Source of the DNA: Paramacrobiotus richtersi
Taxonomy: Eukaryota; Tardigrada; Eutardigrada; Parachela; Macrobiotidae
Direction of reading: 5' to 3'
DNA: 25,162 nt
NCBI GenBank assembly: GCA_034698045.1
Contig: JAQGAU010000656.1
Span: 1-25,162 of the forward strand
Positions within the stretch are counted from its first letter, which is position 1, and each line of letters starts with the position of its first letter. The position numbers and the translations under genes were made by a program. Below are positions 1 through 9,967 of this stretch, one piece after another. The notes under the pieces were generated by a model. It saw only the letters and a list, made by a program, of their open reading frames with translations, was not told where the DNA came from and made no database searches.

Positions 1-98
1 GGTGTTGTCTGTTGTTTACACCCGTGCAGTGGCAACGTCAACAGCAAAACTATCGGTTTAACCGGATAGTCCCCTTATTGTGTGCTCTTTGTTCACAG

Positions 99-535
99 GA
101 GCGGCGGCTGGACTCGTGCATTGTGCATGGAATACCGCAGAGGACAGCTACTGCATTCTGGCAGCATATGATCTGAGGCTCTTATTAACGGCTGCGGATA
201 TATTTCTCACAACTGCACAGAACATAACGGCCCCAGCTGGCCAGGGCGTGACGTTGCGATGCGACATTCGCGAATCCCTGAATGGATCCTTGGCGCTGGA
301 CCAGCGCTACATGTGGTGGTATGGAAGTCAGGTGATCGCGGCTCCGTCTGACCATGCCGTGGCTCGCTTGATTTACCCATTTCCTTCGACTAGAGTTTCA
401 TTTAAGGCTACTTACACAAGCGTAAGGATTACTGATCCCCCAAAATCACTCAGCGGTCACTACCAATGCTGGGTGCGACTTTATGAAGAATTAGACGAAT
501 GGTTTGCGCAAGATATTTATTTGGATTTGATGTGA
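99..535 (+). CDS. Immunoglobulin-like domain protein, 3' exon (partial)
   Basis: The open frame ends at TGA 533-535 and shows an Ig-fold signature. The first Cys is in VTLRCDI (260-262), the core Trp in MWWYG (314-319), and the second Cys in SGHYQCWV (467-469), giving a Cys-Cys spacing of 69 codons, normal for a V- or I-type domain. NIT and NGS are N-glycosylation sequons, which fits an extracellular domain. The frame can be entered by an acceptor at 97-98 (phase 1), but a better one is at 219-220, after a pyrimidine-rich stretch and just before NITAPAGQGVT. The segment 99-220 may therefore be intronic. The 5' exons, including any signal peptide, lie outside the window or are not recognised. 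No membrane segment follows before the stop, so this is either a secreted protein or one isoform. Ig assignment is fairly secure; the specific family is unknown. Confidence 0.65.
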
Positions 536-1527
536 AGTTGACTACTTGCTATAATTGTAAAATGGAGAAGTGTAAGCAGTATCGTTCCTTACAATGTACT
601 TATGAGCAATATGAATGTTATATGAAAAGTAACGCGCTGCTTGTGCCAGGTCAAACCGACGCAATCATACACATGGTCGTAATTTGCATGAGTTTTGTTT
701 ATCATAGACTGGTTACGTTTCGTCCATTAACTACATGTATGAAACGATCTCTTCGTATCCTGAAATATCAAGAGTCTACGGAAAGTAACTAGTAATTTCC
801 GCCAGGGACCACTAGAAACAAGACCAGCAAAAACGTCTTTTTTTTCCATAAAAAGGAACAGACCATCGGGCAGGAATAAAAGCGTTTTACAGAGCGTTTG
901 ACGGTAATACGCGCATTGGTCGAAAACGGTCCAGCCAGTCGATTTCGTTTCTTAAGTCAACTGCAGTTAATTGCCGCAGAACAAATACTTTTTAATGTGA
1001 TCCTGCCCTTTTGTGTACAGCTCAACAAAGCTTCGCCCTTTAAAGTTCCTTACATTTTGTGGCAAAGTGAATGCGGATTCGTGTTATAATGCTTGAGCAG
1101 GAGATTTGATCAATTTCGCTAGCGATAACTGAGCACTTTTGCTTGTTTTTCACTTTCGCGAAGTTAGTTAGTGGTCTTGCAACACAAGTTGGTAACGCTT
1201 GAGCTCGGTGATATTCTGACGAAAACTGTGTTTGCCGCTTTGGATTATTTTTTGTAGTACATTTGTGACTAGGTAATCGCTCTCCGCTGGTGCTGGCGAT
1301 GACACATGACACTGGCGATCTTTATTGCGTCGACATATCCCAGCGGGGTGTAGAAATCAACTTATGGTCAGATATACTGACCCGGCAAACTCCCGGTAGG
1401 CTGGCTGCTTTACTATAATGGCGCTTTGGATTGAACCATGATTGGTAACATACTTCGCAAATCCAGCTGGACTCGTCACATCGTGCAGATACGCATGGAT
1501 ACGGCAGGTGCGGCTCTCAGCAGGTCT
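536..1527. other. No supported gene (3' flank of Ig-like exon)
   Basis: Short open frames occur on both strands (for example + 499-792 and - 1040-1312), but none shows a domain, a signal peptide or convincing splice sites. The AATAAA at 875 suggests that the first part is 3' UTR. On - there is a Cys-containing open stretch at about 1340-1510, after the stop of the neighbouring Ig-like frame, but no start or clean splice junction supports it. Confidence 0.4.
875..880 (+). terminator. Candidate poly(A) signal AATAAA
   Basis: A canonical AATAAA lies about 340 bp after the stop of the Ig-like exon on the same strand. It is the first one downstream and the likely 3' end of that transcript. Hexamers this short also occur by chance in AT-rich DNA. 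Confidence 0.35.
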
Positions 1528-1574
1528 TTAAATATGGTGGGTTGGCACCACGTCGCAAGCTGGTGATCTGCACT

Positions 1575-2129
1575 TCAACAAGGATACAATACGAATTGGA
1601 CCACTGTCCATTGGACCAAAGTTGGAGACAATCGCATGTTGCCATACACTGTCGTCTTCCCTCCGACGAAGACAGCTGTCATCGCTATGTATCCGCTCTT
1701 CGACGCTGTGCCCGTATAGTGACCTGCAGGTAGGCTGGCAATCCATGCCCCATTTGCCAGTGTCTGAGTGCTGTTTGTTAGCAACCTTGAGTAAGCACCC
1801 ATTCCGCTTCGGAATTCCAAGCTCGCACTCGGCAACAAGTTAGTTCCTCCATGGGTTGCACCAGAATTGAGGCCACGGTGGTTAGTGCCGGGAAAGCGCT
1901 TGGAATGAACAGTAACGGCTCCATATACGTGATCCCATCGAGACGGACATTTCGAACTGTAAATGAGTAGTATCCTGTTGTCGCAAAGGTAAGTACAAAC
2001 GTTAATGAAGGCCGTGGATCTCGGTTCTTCAGTTAACTCACGGATCTTACGTCTTGCGAACTGAACAAGTTCTAAGAAGTTGGCCCCCAAATTTGGCCGA
2101 CACTTTAAGCGATTTGGCACATATGTCAA
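1575..2129 (-). pseudogene. Ig-like (I-set) domain remnant or partial exon
   Basis: This minus-strand frame of about 184 codons contains LTNSTQTLANG followed by LPAGHYTGTASKSGY. That reproduces the F-G strand signature of I-set Ig domains (D-x-G-x-Y-x-C-x-A-x-N-x-x-G), but with Gly where the disulphide Cys should be. The same frame continues upstream past one TAG (2154-2156) into a stretch with ADSASFRCAHPC, which resembles the B-strand Cys of an Ig domain. A single stop between two Ig-like segments, together with the missing Cys, suggests either decay or an intron I cannot define. No start codon, signal peptide or membrane segment is visible. It could be an exon of a divergent Ig receptor or a dead relative of the Ig-like gene at the left end. 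The assignment rests on pattern only. Confidence 0.35.
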
Positions 2130-2329
2130 ATAATTTGGCGCCGTTGCTTGGTTCTAGCATGGGGGTGATGCAAACTCGCTTCCGTTCCAGGATCTCCGTC
2201 TGGCGCCCACCCATGGACGATGAAACGCAAGAAGTGCACTGCAGGGATGCGCACAGCGGAAAGATGCACTGTCAGCAAGGATGTATCCTAACAATGGAAA
2301 TGGAAACCTCCGTGGTTCAGATATAAGCT

Positions 2330-3060
2330 GCAAGTCAGTCTCACGAACAATCGCAAAGGAGCGAATAATCTGACGTGACGAACCACTGACGGTGTACTGA
2401 GTAATTTCCAGACTGTGGCGTGTCTACTGTACGACAGGAACTATCATAATTATACGAGATTTTGTTGCAGTAGAATTTGCCTTTGTATTTTTCTCACCCG
2501 CAACATCTGCTGCCGGGTTGTCCTAATCGGGAACATTCGATATCAACATAATCAACACTGCTGCTTGCGAGCCTAATTACCATTCATCGATAAGTTGTAT
2601 TTCAGGATGCCGGCTAGTTCCATCGAAAGAGCAAGCCGATTTCGGTAATAAGTAACAAGCGGAACCCCTGGTGTGTGCCACTCAGCGGGGAGCTCTCATT
2701 GACTATGAGTTTCTCTTATTCGTCTTCTGCTACGGTGACATGGTAAAAAAACTTTGAAATAAGACTGGATAATTGAACTTAGGACGCTAACGGGAAACTG
2801 TCCTTTATTAGCAGTTCAATACATGTTGCATACGAAAAGGTTGAGACGGTGGCATTAAAACGGAAAAGGGATCTCGGATGGGTATGCGCTGTACAATGTG
2901 GAACTGAAATACCGTACGGTTTCGTATAGCCACTAACTGACAGCATGGCAAAACTATTAGGTGTTGTAAATGAAAACTAGTGTGCGAGTTAAATATATAA
3001 AAAATGGATAAAACATATAATAAATTTAATAAACGCCAAGCAGTCTGTCGGTCTGGTTGT
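2330..3060. other. Intergenic, no gene seen
   Basis: I found no open frame with recognisable domain content, no tRNA-like fold and no long inverted repeat. The right part (about 2990-3040) is very AT-rich. Confidence 0.4.
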
Positions 3061-3066
3061 TGTATC

Positions 3067-3072
3067 TTTATT
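3067..3072 (-). terminator. Candidate poly(A) signal (AATAAA on minus)
   Basis: TTTATT on + reads AATAAA on -, about 265 bp beyond the TGA of the membrane-anchor gene (3338-3733). It is the plausible 3' end of that transcript. Confidence 0.35.
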
Positions 3073-3337
3073 CTTATTAGCTATGATTAGCATTACACAA
3101 AGCTCACGCGTAAGTATTCTGTATTTCTGGTGTTAAACGACACTAAAATGAGTCATAACGCTCGTAAAATGCAAAGATACATTGCTCGAAAAGAAACAGA
3201 CTAACTGGAGGCTTTGTCAATTAATACAAACACTAAAGTTTTAATTAGATTTCATCTTATATATATAGCAGAACTTCAAAATTTCTAAGCATATTCATCG
3301 AATATGGACAAATAAATCATGTACCGGCTACGACGCA

Positions 3338-3733
3338 TCATGGTGTGGTTTCATCCCTGGGAAGGGCATTGACCATCCTCGTCGAAAGGCCAGCTAGGTT
3401 GGAGTAGTTCGAAAGGTGGCGATGGTCGACAGATCTATGCACTTTATTGTACCCGATGAACAACCAATCCTTTGATGCTTTCGTAGTTAAAACATGCTAC
3501 AAAATGGTATTACAGTATACGGCAACTTGATCGTTCTATGGCATAATAGTAAACAAAGAAACAACTCAAAAACAAAACTTTGTTAGTAACGTACCTATGA
3601 TGGCGAGGACTATGACGATCATCACCACAATCCAAATAATGCCGTTAATTTGTTCACTTGTCAATTGGGTAATTATCTTCGTTGGAGTCGCGGCAACACT
3701 CTGAATAGCCGCTTTCAGCGGGCCGCCAGGGTC
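3338..3733 (-). CDS. Single-pass membrane protein, last two exons (anchor and tail)
   Basis: Exon 3733-3595 follows a TTTTATCTAG acceptor and ends at a GTACGT donor. It encodes about 46 codons starting DPGGPLKAAIQSV, with an extracellular linker (TPTKIITQLTSEQ) and a membrane helix rich in Ile/Val (INGIIWIVVMIVIVLAII). The donor is in phase 1. The frame can be completed by an exon from 3441 to the TGA at 3340-3338, giving ...AIIVHRSVDHRHLSNYSNL and then a short tail. A basic stop-transfer side follows the helix, and the tail holds a YSNL tyrosine-based (YxxL) motif. The acceptor at 3442-3443 has a poor pyrimidine tract, so that join is less secure than the membrane exon itself. Exons for the ectodomain were not identified upstream (higher coordinates). 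A type I receptor, perhaps with Ig domains like its neighbours, is an inference. Confidence 0.45.
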
Positions 3734-4862
3734 CTAGATAAAAGTCGGTGACATTAATTTTCCAGTAAAGGTGCCCAAATACGAAGTATTGATATATTTT
3801 TTTAGATATGTAGCGGAACTAACATACCACAGGAGCAGACAGGCAGAATGAAAACCGTTCGTTCTACGATAATTAGCGCCATTTTTCAGCGTTTGTGGTC
3901 AAGAATCTGTGCAAACTCCACAACGCACTCTCTTCTATTATGGTTGCAATGCAGCTTTTGTCGTAAAATGTTCTCGAGAAAATTAATCGCGGTGACTCAA
4001 TTAGAATACTGATCCGGTTCCCCACATAGTGAATATTGCTTACGTGTGTCCAGACAACTGCTATTCAAGTAACTCAACCATAACAGTTGTCATCATAAGC
4101 TAGACAACTGGACAAGAATGGTGTTCCTGTGGAGCTTTGTGTGACCCCCAACCCGACACGCGATTGGGAAAAACTCCAAATCTTTTCAATCTGCGGCGGC
4201 ATGTTGTACAATAACCATGCACCAAATAATGCCAGCCGTCTCCTTCTGTGAGTGCACACCTTTATCTTAACTATGCCAATTCTCAGTCAACACGGAAGCA
4301 CAGGTGGTCTACGGCGAATCGCCGTCCTGACGTTTGCGTGTAAACATATTGCGCCGCATTATGGTCTGCATGTGATTAGAGTCTTCTAAGCAAAGGAAAC
4401 GGGTTCCGCTGCAAATTAGCAGCACCTTTTCACCTACAGTAATTTGTAATTGGTTATGATAGCGTTACCTTAGCTTCATACTGTGAATCCTCAACTTCAC
4501 CTTTTTTTGTTTACTTTACTTTTTGATAATATTGTTTCTTAAGAATCGGTAACATCTTTTGAATGAGGAATTATGCGCTCCGACTGTCCTGTTTAGTAAG
4601 AATTACTGTCCGTGCGTTTTCCGTACATTTATACCCTGCATCCGTACCTCGCCTATGGCTCTGATGAAGTCAGCATGTAGCAAAACGTCGTTATCGGAGT
4701 CATCCTTGTTGACGGTTGTTTATCAAAGGCATAAGTGGAGATCTTTAGCTTGCCTTTGAAAGCGGCATTGAGAGTGCAATAATCAGTGCATACCGCCATG
4801 CAGCATCCATGGACCGTGCATAGTACAGTCTAGCATTTAGCTGAAGCCAGTCGCTAGCAGCT
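3734..4862. other. No supported gene; possible upstream introns
   Basis: This interval lies 5' of the minus-strand membrane exon and should contain its missing exons, but none is convincing. A minus-strand ATG near 3882 opens a short hydrophobic stretch (MALIIVERTVFILPV) ending at a GTATGT donor. Its phase 1 does not match the phase-0 membrane exon. A perfect small inverted repeat, ACGGCGA-A-TCGCCGT, lies at 4311-4325. Confidence 0.35.
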
Positions 4863-5388
4863 ATGAGAACAGTAAAATTGTTTACTCTATATTTAGGCCT
4901 TTACGCGGTAAGAAAACTCATCAGCCGAATCCCGAGCGTCGGACAGGGAGCAGGGCAGGATCGAAGACCTGGCAACGGCAACTGGCCACGGCAAAGCTTT
5001 TTTGGCAACGCCAGTGCTAAAGCCTGGCGAAATCGGGATAACGGTTGTTCCGCGATTTGTTTACTGTAGTTGTAGGAGTACGCAGTATATTGTCTTAAGA
5101 CCCCTAGACAGCCTGCTTCACGGTCAAGACCAATGAATGAAGTCAAGACAAATGAATGATGTCATTTTCAGATGAAGCAACAGACCTCCTACACGACAGC
5201 AAAAAAAAGCAACAACAACATGTACAAGGATCAGGTACAAAATAGTGAAACTTAAAACCCAGGTCGACTCTGTTGTTGGAGGAAACACCATTACAGTAGT
5301 AACAAGTAACGTGCGAGTGCGCCGGCCGCGAACGGCAAACGCTGAAAGCCGGACTCGGACCCAGATAGCTCAAACTCGGACTGCTTAA
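4863..5388 (+). CDS. Candidate small secreted protein, three phase-0 exons
   Basis: An ATG at 4863 opens a hydrophobic leader (MRTVKLFTLYLGLYA) that runs into a GTAAGA donor after 4907. This is typical of a signal-peptide exon. Two further blocks fit in phase 0: 5172-5234, after CATTTTCAG and ending CAG before GTACAA, and 5263-5388, after an AAACCCAG acceptor and ending in TAA. The joined product would be 77 aa, Lys/Asn-rich in the middle and Arg/Thr-rich at the end, with no Cys. The leader exon is reasonable. The rest is a splice-site guess with low-complexity content. The leader could instead splice to the Ig-like frame at 5425-5862, although the obvious acceptor there (5509-5510) is in the wrong phase. 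Confidence 0.2.
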
Positions 5389-5424
5389 ACTCGGACTCCT
5401 CAAAGTTGGACTCTGACCAGTACC

Positions 5425-5862
5425 GTGGAAAGTGCACTTCGATTCCATTTGAGTAACGCGCACCTGAAGGAAAAGCGCTACAATCTCGTTGCTTGTACAG
5501 TCTCTGCGGAGCAAGATGTCTCCTCTGTCACGGACATGCTCGCATCGGTTCTCTGCATACTAGAATCAGTTTGCCATTGTCGTATAACTCCCCGCAATAC
5601 AGGCTACTATTATTTGATGATCTACCGGCACGCTAGAATGGATGGTCTTTGGGAAATGGAAAAGTGTCCTGGTGAGAGGCGTGTGGTGGACACCGAACCA
5701 ATGTATCCACAGTGGACCAAGGGTTTTGTCGAGCACAAGGATTCAAATATTGCAGTCGCACTTGACTGTTGCTTCCTCCATGTTAGTTTATATGAGGCAA
5801 ACTTATACAGGTATTGCGAATTACTGCTGCTGATTTGTGATGAGTGCTGCTTCTCCAAATAA
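5425..5862 (+). CDS. Possible Ig-like exon
   Basis: This open frame of about 145 codons ends at TAA 5860-5862. It includes a B-strand-like region (LESVCHCRI), a tyrosine-rich stretch (NTGYYYLMIY), and a C-terminal part (LHVSLYEANLYRYCEL) resembling the L-x-V-x-x-x-x-x-A-x-x-Y-x-C end of an Ig fold. That motif is off by one residue before the Cys, because the sequence is YRYC instead of Y-x-C. No canonical Trp sits at the expected core position. The upstream part (to about 5510) may be non-exonic, since a TTGCTTGTACAG acceptor ends there. The frame may be a divergent Ig exon, a decayed one, or chance. A 78-codon antisense frame overlaps it and looks like a shadow. Confidence 0.3.
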   Translation: MESALRFHLSNAHLKEKRYNLVACTVSAEQDVSSVTDMLASVLCILESVCHCRITPRNTGYYYLMIYRHARMDGLWEMEKCPGERRVVDTEPMYPQWTKGFVEHKDSNIAVALDCCFLHVSLYEANLYRYCELLLLICDECCFSK

Positions 5863-5919
5863 CAGTTATCGACCGAAGCGAAACAGAGGTCTTCCGCACT
5901 GAAGCAAAATACAGCCTAA

Positions 5920-6368
5920 CAAGGGATGCTAGGAACAAACTAGAACTCGATTTCCAGCTTCAGTATTTTTCCCGAAAGCCTTTCAAAAAACAACTTTTTT
6001 AAGATAACATCTAATCTGCGGAAACCAAGTTCCGCCTGGCCAAAAGCTAAAGCAAATTTCAAAGTTTCCCATGTCGCTATCTGCATAAAATGTACTGGAG
6101 TTTGAAAGCTGATCAGTGCACGTGCTATAGTGGTTTTGCTATAGCGCACAGTTTCGTTTGTTTATACTGTTTTCTGAAAACAACTCATTTGTTCAAATTA
6201 TCAAATCGCGAGAAACTGCGCTGACCAAGGCTGGTGTAATTTTCACCGTAGATATTTGGCAAAAAGGGTGTTTCGTCCAAAGTAGTGCAACTAAAAATGG
6301 AAGGGTAGGTTTTCGTGAAAAATACTGAAACCGGGAATCGAGTTCCAGGCTGTTCCTAGCACCCCTTG
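5920..6368. mobile_element. Foldback/MITE-like element with ~62-bp terminal inverted repeats
   Basis: The sequence at 5920-5981 (CAAGGGATGCTAGGAACA...) is matched by the reverse complement of 6307-6368 (CAAGGGGTGCTAGGAACA...), with about 10 mismatches over 62 bp. The 449-bp element has no coding capacity. Near its centre is a further small hairpin (GCTATAG 6124-6130 and CTATAGC 6139-6145). No convincing target-site duplication is visible: CAGCC occurs near both ends but not directly abutting. It is a non-autonomous DNA transposon of unknown superfamily, inferred from structure alone. Its right end coincides with the start of the copy A/copy B segmental homology. Confidence 0.75.
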
Positions 6369-7454
6369 TCAGCCCCGACTCCATAAGTTCCAGTAAGCAG
6401 ACAGTGTGTAATTCGTTTATCTCTGGTCGACCACCCGAACCGTATCTTGGCAACCCCTCGCTTTTGCAATTGATTACAGATATGCTACAGATAGTCCGGT
6501 TGTCTTGTTAATGATTGTTCCAGGCTCTGCTTTTATCCAACCGCAAACTGAAGTTCATGAACAATTAATCTGCATATGAAATACAACAGACAGCATCGAG
6601 GTGCGGTCTTCCCCAACTCAATCGCCGGACTGTGAATCCAGCCCGGCGATTGAGACTGTGATGTGCGATTATTGTGATGTGTATCGGCGTGATATGCAGT
6701 GTGGTCCATATATTCTACCATGGTATCGGTTTATTCGTCCTGCATGCGTATTGCCTGTCTGTGACGTTGTTGTCTTAATGGACTGCCATTACGAGGTTCA
6801 CATGCAGGTTGTCCTTCACTATACTCTGATTGCTCATGAAAATACAACATGTCACGACTTGTTGTTTACACATAGAAAGATTTACAGAATGCACTGAGAT
6901 GTACGATCTAGCTCCACTCACTGTTGTGAGACTTTGGCGTACCAACGCACTCTGGAACAGCTACCATAATCCCGTGCAAAGACGAAGGATGCTGCTCTCC
7001 AGGAAACGCTGCCAGTGTGCGGTGTGATTAATTGAAGTGGGAATTCGGTCTGTATATACTTTTATCGATAGCTGGTGTTGGACTGGAACATCAGTCTGAA
7101 GGGCATGACGGAGTACTGTTTGTATAATTTCACAAAAAACGCTCTCCGCATAGAATGTGAAATCAAATGGGTCGAAGCGCGTTAGCTAGGTAACCGGGCC
7201 GTGTAATATAAATTCACATAATTTTAAGACTGACACTGGCAGCTTTCATACTACTAATCTGCGGAGCCCGAATCTGGTGATCACAAACGTCCATATGTTA
7301 TGAAATACTGTTATGTACATGTGGGTATCTCCTTTTTATACACCTGCATGAACCGCTCACCGCTAACAGTTAGCGTACATTTTTTTATACACACAGGATA
7401 CACAAATCCAGAAGCAAACAAACACCAAATCTCCCAGTTAATCATCATTTTAAG
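6369..7454. repeat. Segmental duplication, copy A 3' flank
   Basis: This stretch is highly similar, with small indels, to 9968-11230. Shared landmarks include GTTCCAGTAAGCAGACAGT, TTATCCAACCGCAAACTGAA, GATGTACGATCTAGCTCCAC and TCACAAAAAACGCTCTCCGC. It forms the 3' flank of the duplicated membrane-protein gene. Open frames inside it (such as + 6601-6897) are not conserved in the other copy, so I read it as non-coding. Confidence 0.8.
6617..6654. other. Hairpin conserved between duplicated flanks
   Basis: CTCAATCGCCGG (6617-6628) is perfectly complementary to CCGGCGATTGAG (6643-6654), a 12-bp stem with a 14-nt loop. The counterpart at 10419-10448 keeps most of the stem with a shorter loop, and one change there is a G-U-compatible substitution. 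It may be a structured RNA or terminator element, or a small inverted-repeat remnant. Confidence 0.5.
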
Positions 7455-8464
7455 TCAAAATTTCAGTACAAGAAAAAGCAGCGAACGCAGTTTAGCACGC
7501 GTAATAACCCGCCTAACGCTCAGATCGTTAAGGATCATGATTATTGCCCGTAGAGTATCCCGATATGCTTCTCGCACCCAGTAACAAATATCACGTTCCA
7601 TGCGCCAATAAGCACTATAAAACTCCTCAATCACCCAGTTATATAACCTCAGATGCAGCGGCCCCTGTACTCGCTCCTCCGGCAATCCCTCTAACATACA
7701 CGGAAGGCAACCCAGCAAGGAACACACAATCGAAACAGGTGCTCCAAAAATGTAAACTTAGTGCATGAGTGTCACCACCGTAGCCAGCCAATCCGCCGAG
7801 GCGGTTGCCGTTGATGGGCTGCTATAATTACCGCCTCTGGAAGCAGATGGGATATACTGAAGGTATGCCAGCAGAGCCCTTAAGATTATCCGAACATCGC
7901 CGATGATCAGGAACACCCCAGAGGAACCGCTGAAGAGATAGCCGCTCCAGCAGACACACATGCAGATCACCCCGGATAGCCCTAGCTTTATGGTTGGTTT
8001 CAGGCGTCCAAGATACTCAAGCGTGCGGTATAGGGGAACCATGCTGCGGCATTTACGGCCATAGAACATTAAAAGGGATGGAGTGAACGCATTGTAGAGA
8101 TTGTAGAACAGGTACGCGGACCATGAAGTGGATGTCGGGTATACGGTGAATATCACTGCAAAAGAAGGCGTTTTCTTCAGCGACTGTGTTGCATAACGGT
8201 TTACAGTAATCTACCCGATTCTACCGTGACGTAGCGTAAAGTTATTAGTTCGTGAACGTCGCATTTACCAGCAGCATTGCAAGGTAACAGAGCTAATCCA
8301 AACATTAGAATGCAAGTTCCAAAGAAATCCACTAGAACAACACTCGAAACATTTCTAGTGATTAGAGCCGGTACAAGAACAGGGGACAAAATAGAATCTG
8401 GGAAAAAGAGTTTGTTCATAACTAGGATCACAAACAACATGAAAATACGTTCCAACAGCTCCAT
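7455..8464 (-). pseudogene. MELLER-family membrane protein, copy A (nonsense-interrupted)
   Basis: Exon 1 is 8464-8269 and exon 2 runs from 8155 to 7455, with a 113-bp intron (GTAAAT...TTTGCAG) at the same phase-1 position as in copies B and C. The product begins MELLERIFMLFVILVMNKLF and has several hydrophobic segments, including VVLVDFFGTCILMFGLALL near residues 41-60. The frame is collinear with copy C except for an in-frame TAA at 7758-7760, where copy C has the Asp of MNDSY. This would cut a protein of about 297 aa to 197, losing the last third, including the YNWVIEEFY and WVREAYRDT blocks. Outside that codon the frame stays open for another 100 codons and is well conserved. The break is therefore recent, polymorphic, or a sequencing error. 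No known family was recognised. Confidence 0.75.
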
Positions 8465-8635
8465 AGTGAATCAGTGTTAACAGAAAACTCGTTAAACAAT
8501 CAAAGGTATTCACTTTATTGAGTGTACAGCAACCCAGTAATATGAAAACCTGAATGTATACGTATATCGACCCAGCAATGAGACTGAATGCGAAGCGTTA
8601 ATCTAACCAGAGTTGGTAATATTAGCAACTGCATA

Positions 8636-8657
8636 CCGATTTAGAAAATCGATCGCT
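8636..8657 (-). promoter_or_regulatory. Shared upstream palindromic motif, copy A
   Basis: CCGATTTAGAAAATCGATCG lies about 170-190 bp upstream of the copy A ATG. Its core CGATTT-AGA-AAATCG is an inverted repeat. The same site stands at nearly the same distance before copies B and C while surrounding sequence has drifted. It is a candidate transcription-factor site; function is inferred from conservation only. Confidence 0.4.
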
Positions 8658-8859
8658 GCTCGAACCAGACCCAGACGATCAGAGTGTGCTACATCTGAGT
8701 CGTCAACAGTGAGACAGTTTGTGCGTACCGGTGTGAAGATCCGCATTTTGTGTACTGGTAATGCGCGTCATATCACTGGGAGACTGGGCATGAGGATCGA
8801 TAGTCTGTGATTATTTCATAAAATATCGATTCGTAGTTTACATTGGCTAACAATTTCAG

Positions 8860-9600
8860 CCAGATGACTACCTGCGGAACGCAGCGGCGCTTGTGGCATC
8901 CGCAAATCACGACCCCTGCCGCTAACGACATTTGTTAACTACCACGGACATCTGATCGTGAATCACACGTTAGATAAACCATACAGCCAGGTACCAGCAA
9001 AAGTTGAAAGCACAAACATAAGAGGAAATCATTGAGAGCAAGCCCAAGTACAATTTGTGCGTAATAAACGCGCGTATTTCTTGTATCACGTATAAACAGC
9101 AGCGGACAGGCGCCACTTCGAAAACGTATAGCTACTTATTCGTGCAAAATCCCAGATGTAAAGTTACATCTGTATTAATGTCGCTATTAAAGTGTTACGG
9201 TACTGAGAAATTTAGAATTTAGAAATCCCCGCCTGCTGATAAGCTCGGTATGGTGCAACTGCAAAACTGATGCAGTTTTTTCCAAAGCCGTGCAAGACCG
9301 CATGAAAGTGAGGTGGCCATATCATTTCTATAATCTTTTTGTTGACCTTTACGTGGAACACTAGCTAATAAGTATACTTAGTTTCACAGTAAGCGTGAAA
9401 ATAGGAAAACAATAAAACTTCTTTGCAAAAGCTTTACATTATGATTAATAAATACGTTTCGTCCCTACTGTGTTTTGTCAGCTCCTTATAGAATGCAAAT
9501 TGCACCGCAGAAAAATGTAGTTTGGGTTTGCTGCCGTTGAGTATAGGCGTAATATCTACAGCCCCACTGAAATACGACGTTTGAACTCTGTTATGCATCC
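8860..9600. other. Intergenic, no gene seen
   Basis: There are no open frames of note, no domain signal and no RNA gene recognised. It lies between the copy A upstream region and the hairpin at 9603. Confidence 0.4.
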
Positions 9601-9602
9601 AT

Positions 9603-9668
9603 GGAATTAGGAAACTTTTGAGCCCATCCGCCCATTCCGGATCATTCGGCTCAATGTTTCCTAATTCC
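9603..9668. repeat. 66-bp imperfect hairpin
   Basis: GGAATTAGGAAACTTTTGAGCC (first 20 bases and on) pairs with GGCTCAATGTTTCCTAATTCC at the right end. This makes a stem of about 21 bp with one bulged base around a loop of about 23 nt. It could be a miRNA-like precursor, a tiny foldback element, or a cruciform site. No gene overlaps it. Confidence 0.6.
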
Positions 9669-9967
9669 CAGGACGCTTTTATTGTCAGTTATACAAGAAA
9701 TCCGTCCGCAGTCCCGAATGGCATTTCGGCGAGAAAACAGAAACACTCGATAACCGGATGACTTTTTTAGCAGGGCGTTGTCTGCTCTACACGAAGCCAT
9801 TGATAATTCAGACGCTGGACAAATGGACAGTTAAATGGACATTGGACTCATTCGAGCGTCTCGATAAACAGATAACGGCCATAGTTGATCTATTCTTCGT
9901 CTTAAGAACAGCTGGAATCGCGAATAGTTTCCATCATTGTTTGCTTACGGATCCGGTCCTACTTTTC

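Noticed and set aside
2054-2326. 90-codon plus-strand frame
   Set aside because: Starts at a non-ATG codon, with no domain; antisense to the Ig-like minus frame.
4190-4245. Minus-strand GGCATTATTTGG echo of the membrane exon (GIIW)
   Set aside because: Only about 12 bp are identical and the frame stops soon after; probably chance, or too decayed to call.
5143-5514. 123-codon minus-strand Ser/Cys-rich frame
   Set aside because: Low-complexity content arises from AACAACAAC and AAACTCGGACT-type repeats on +; no splice or domain support.
6601-6897. 98-codon plus-strand frame in the duplicated flank
   Set aside because: The counterpart near 10440-10600 has deletions and stops in the same frame, so it is not conserved as protein.
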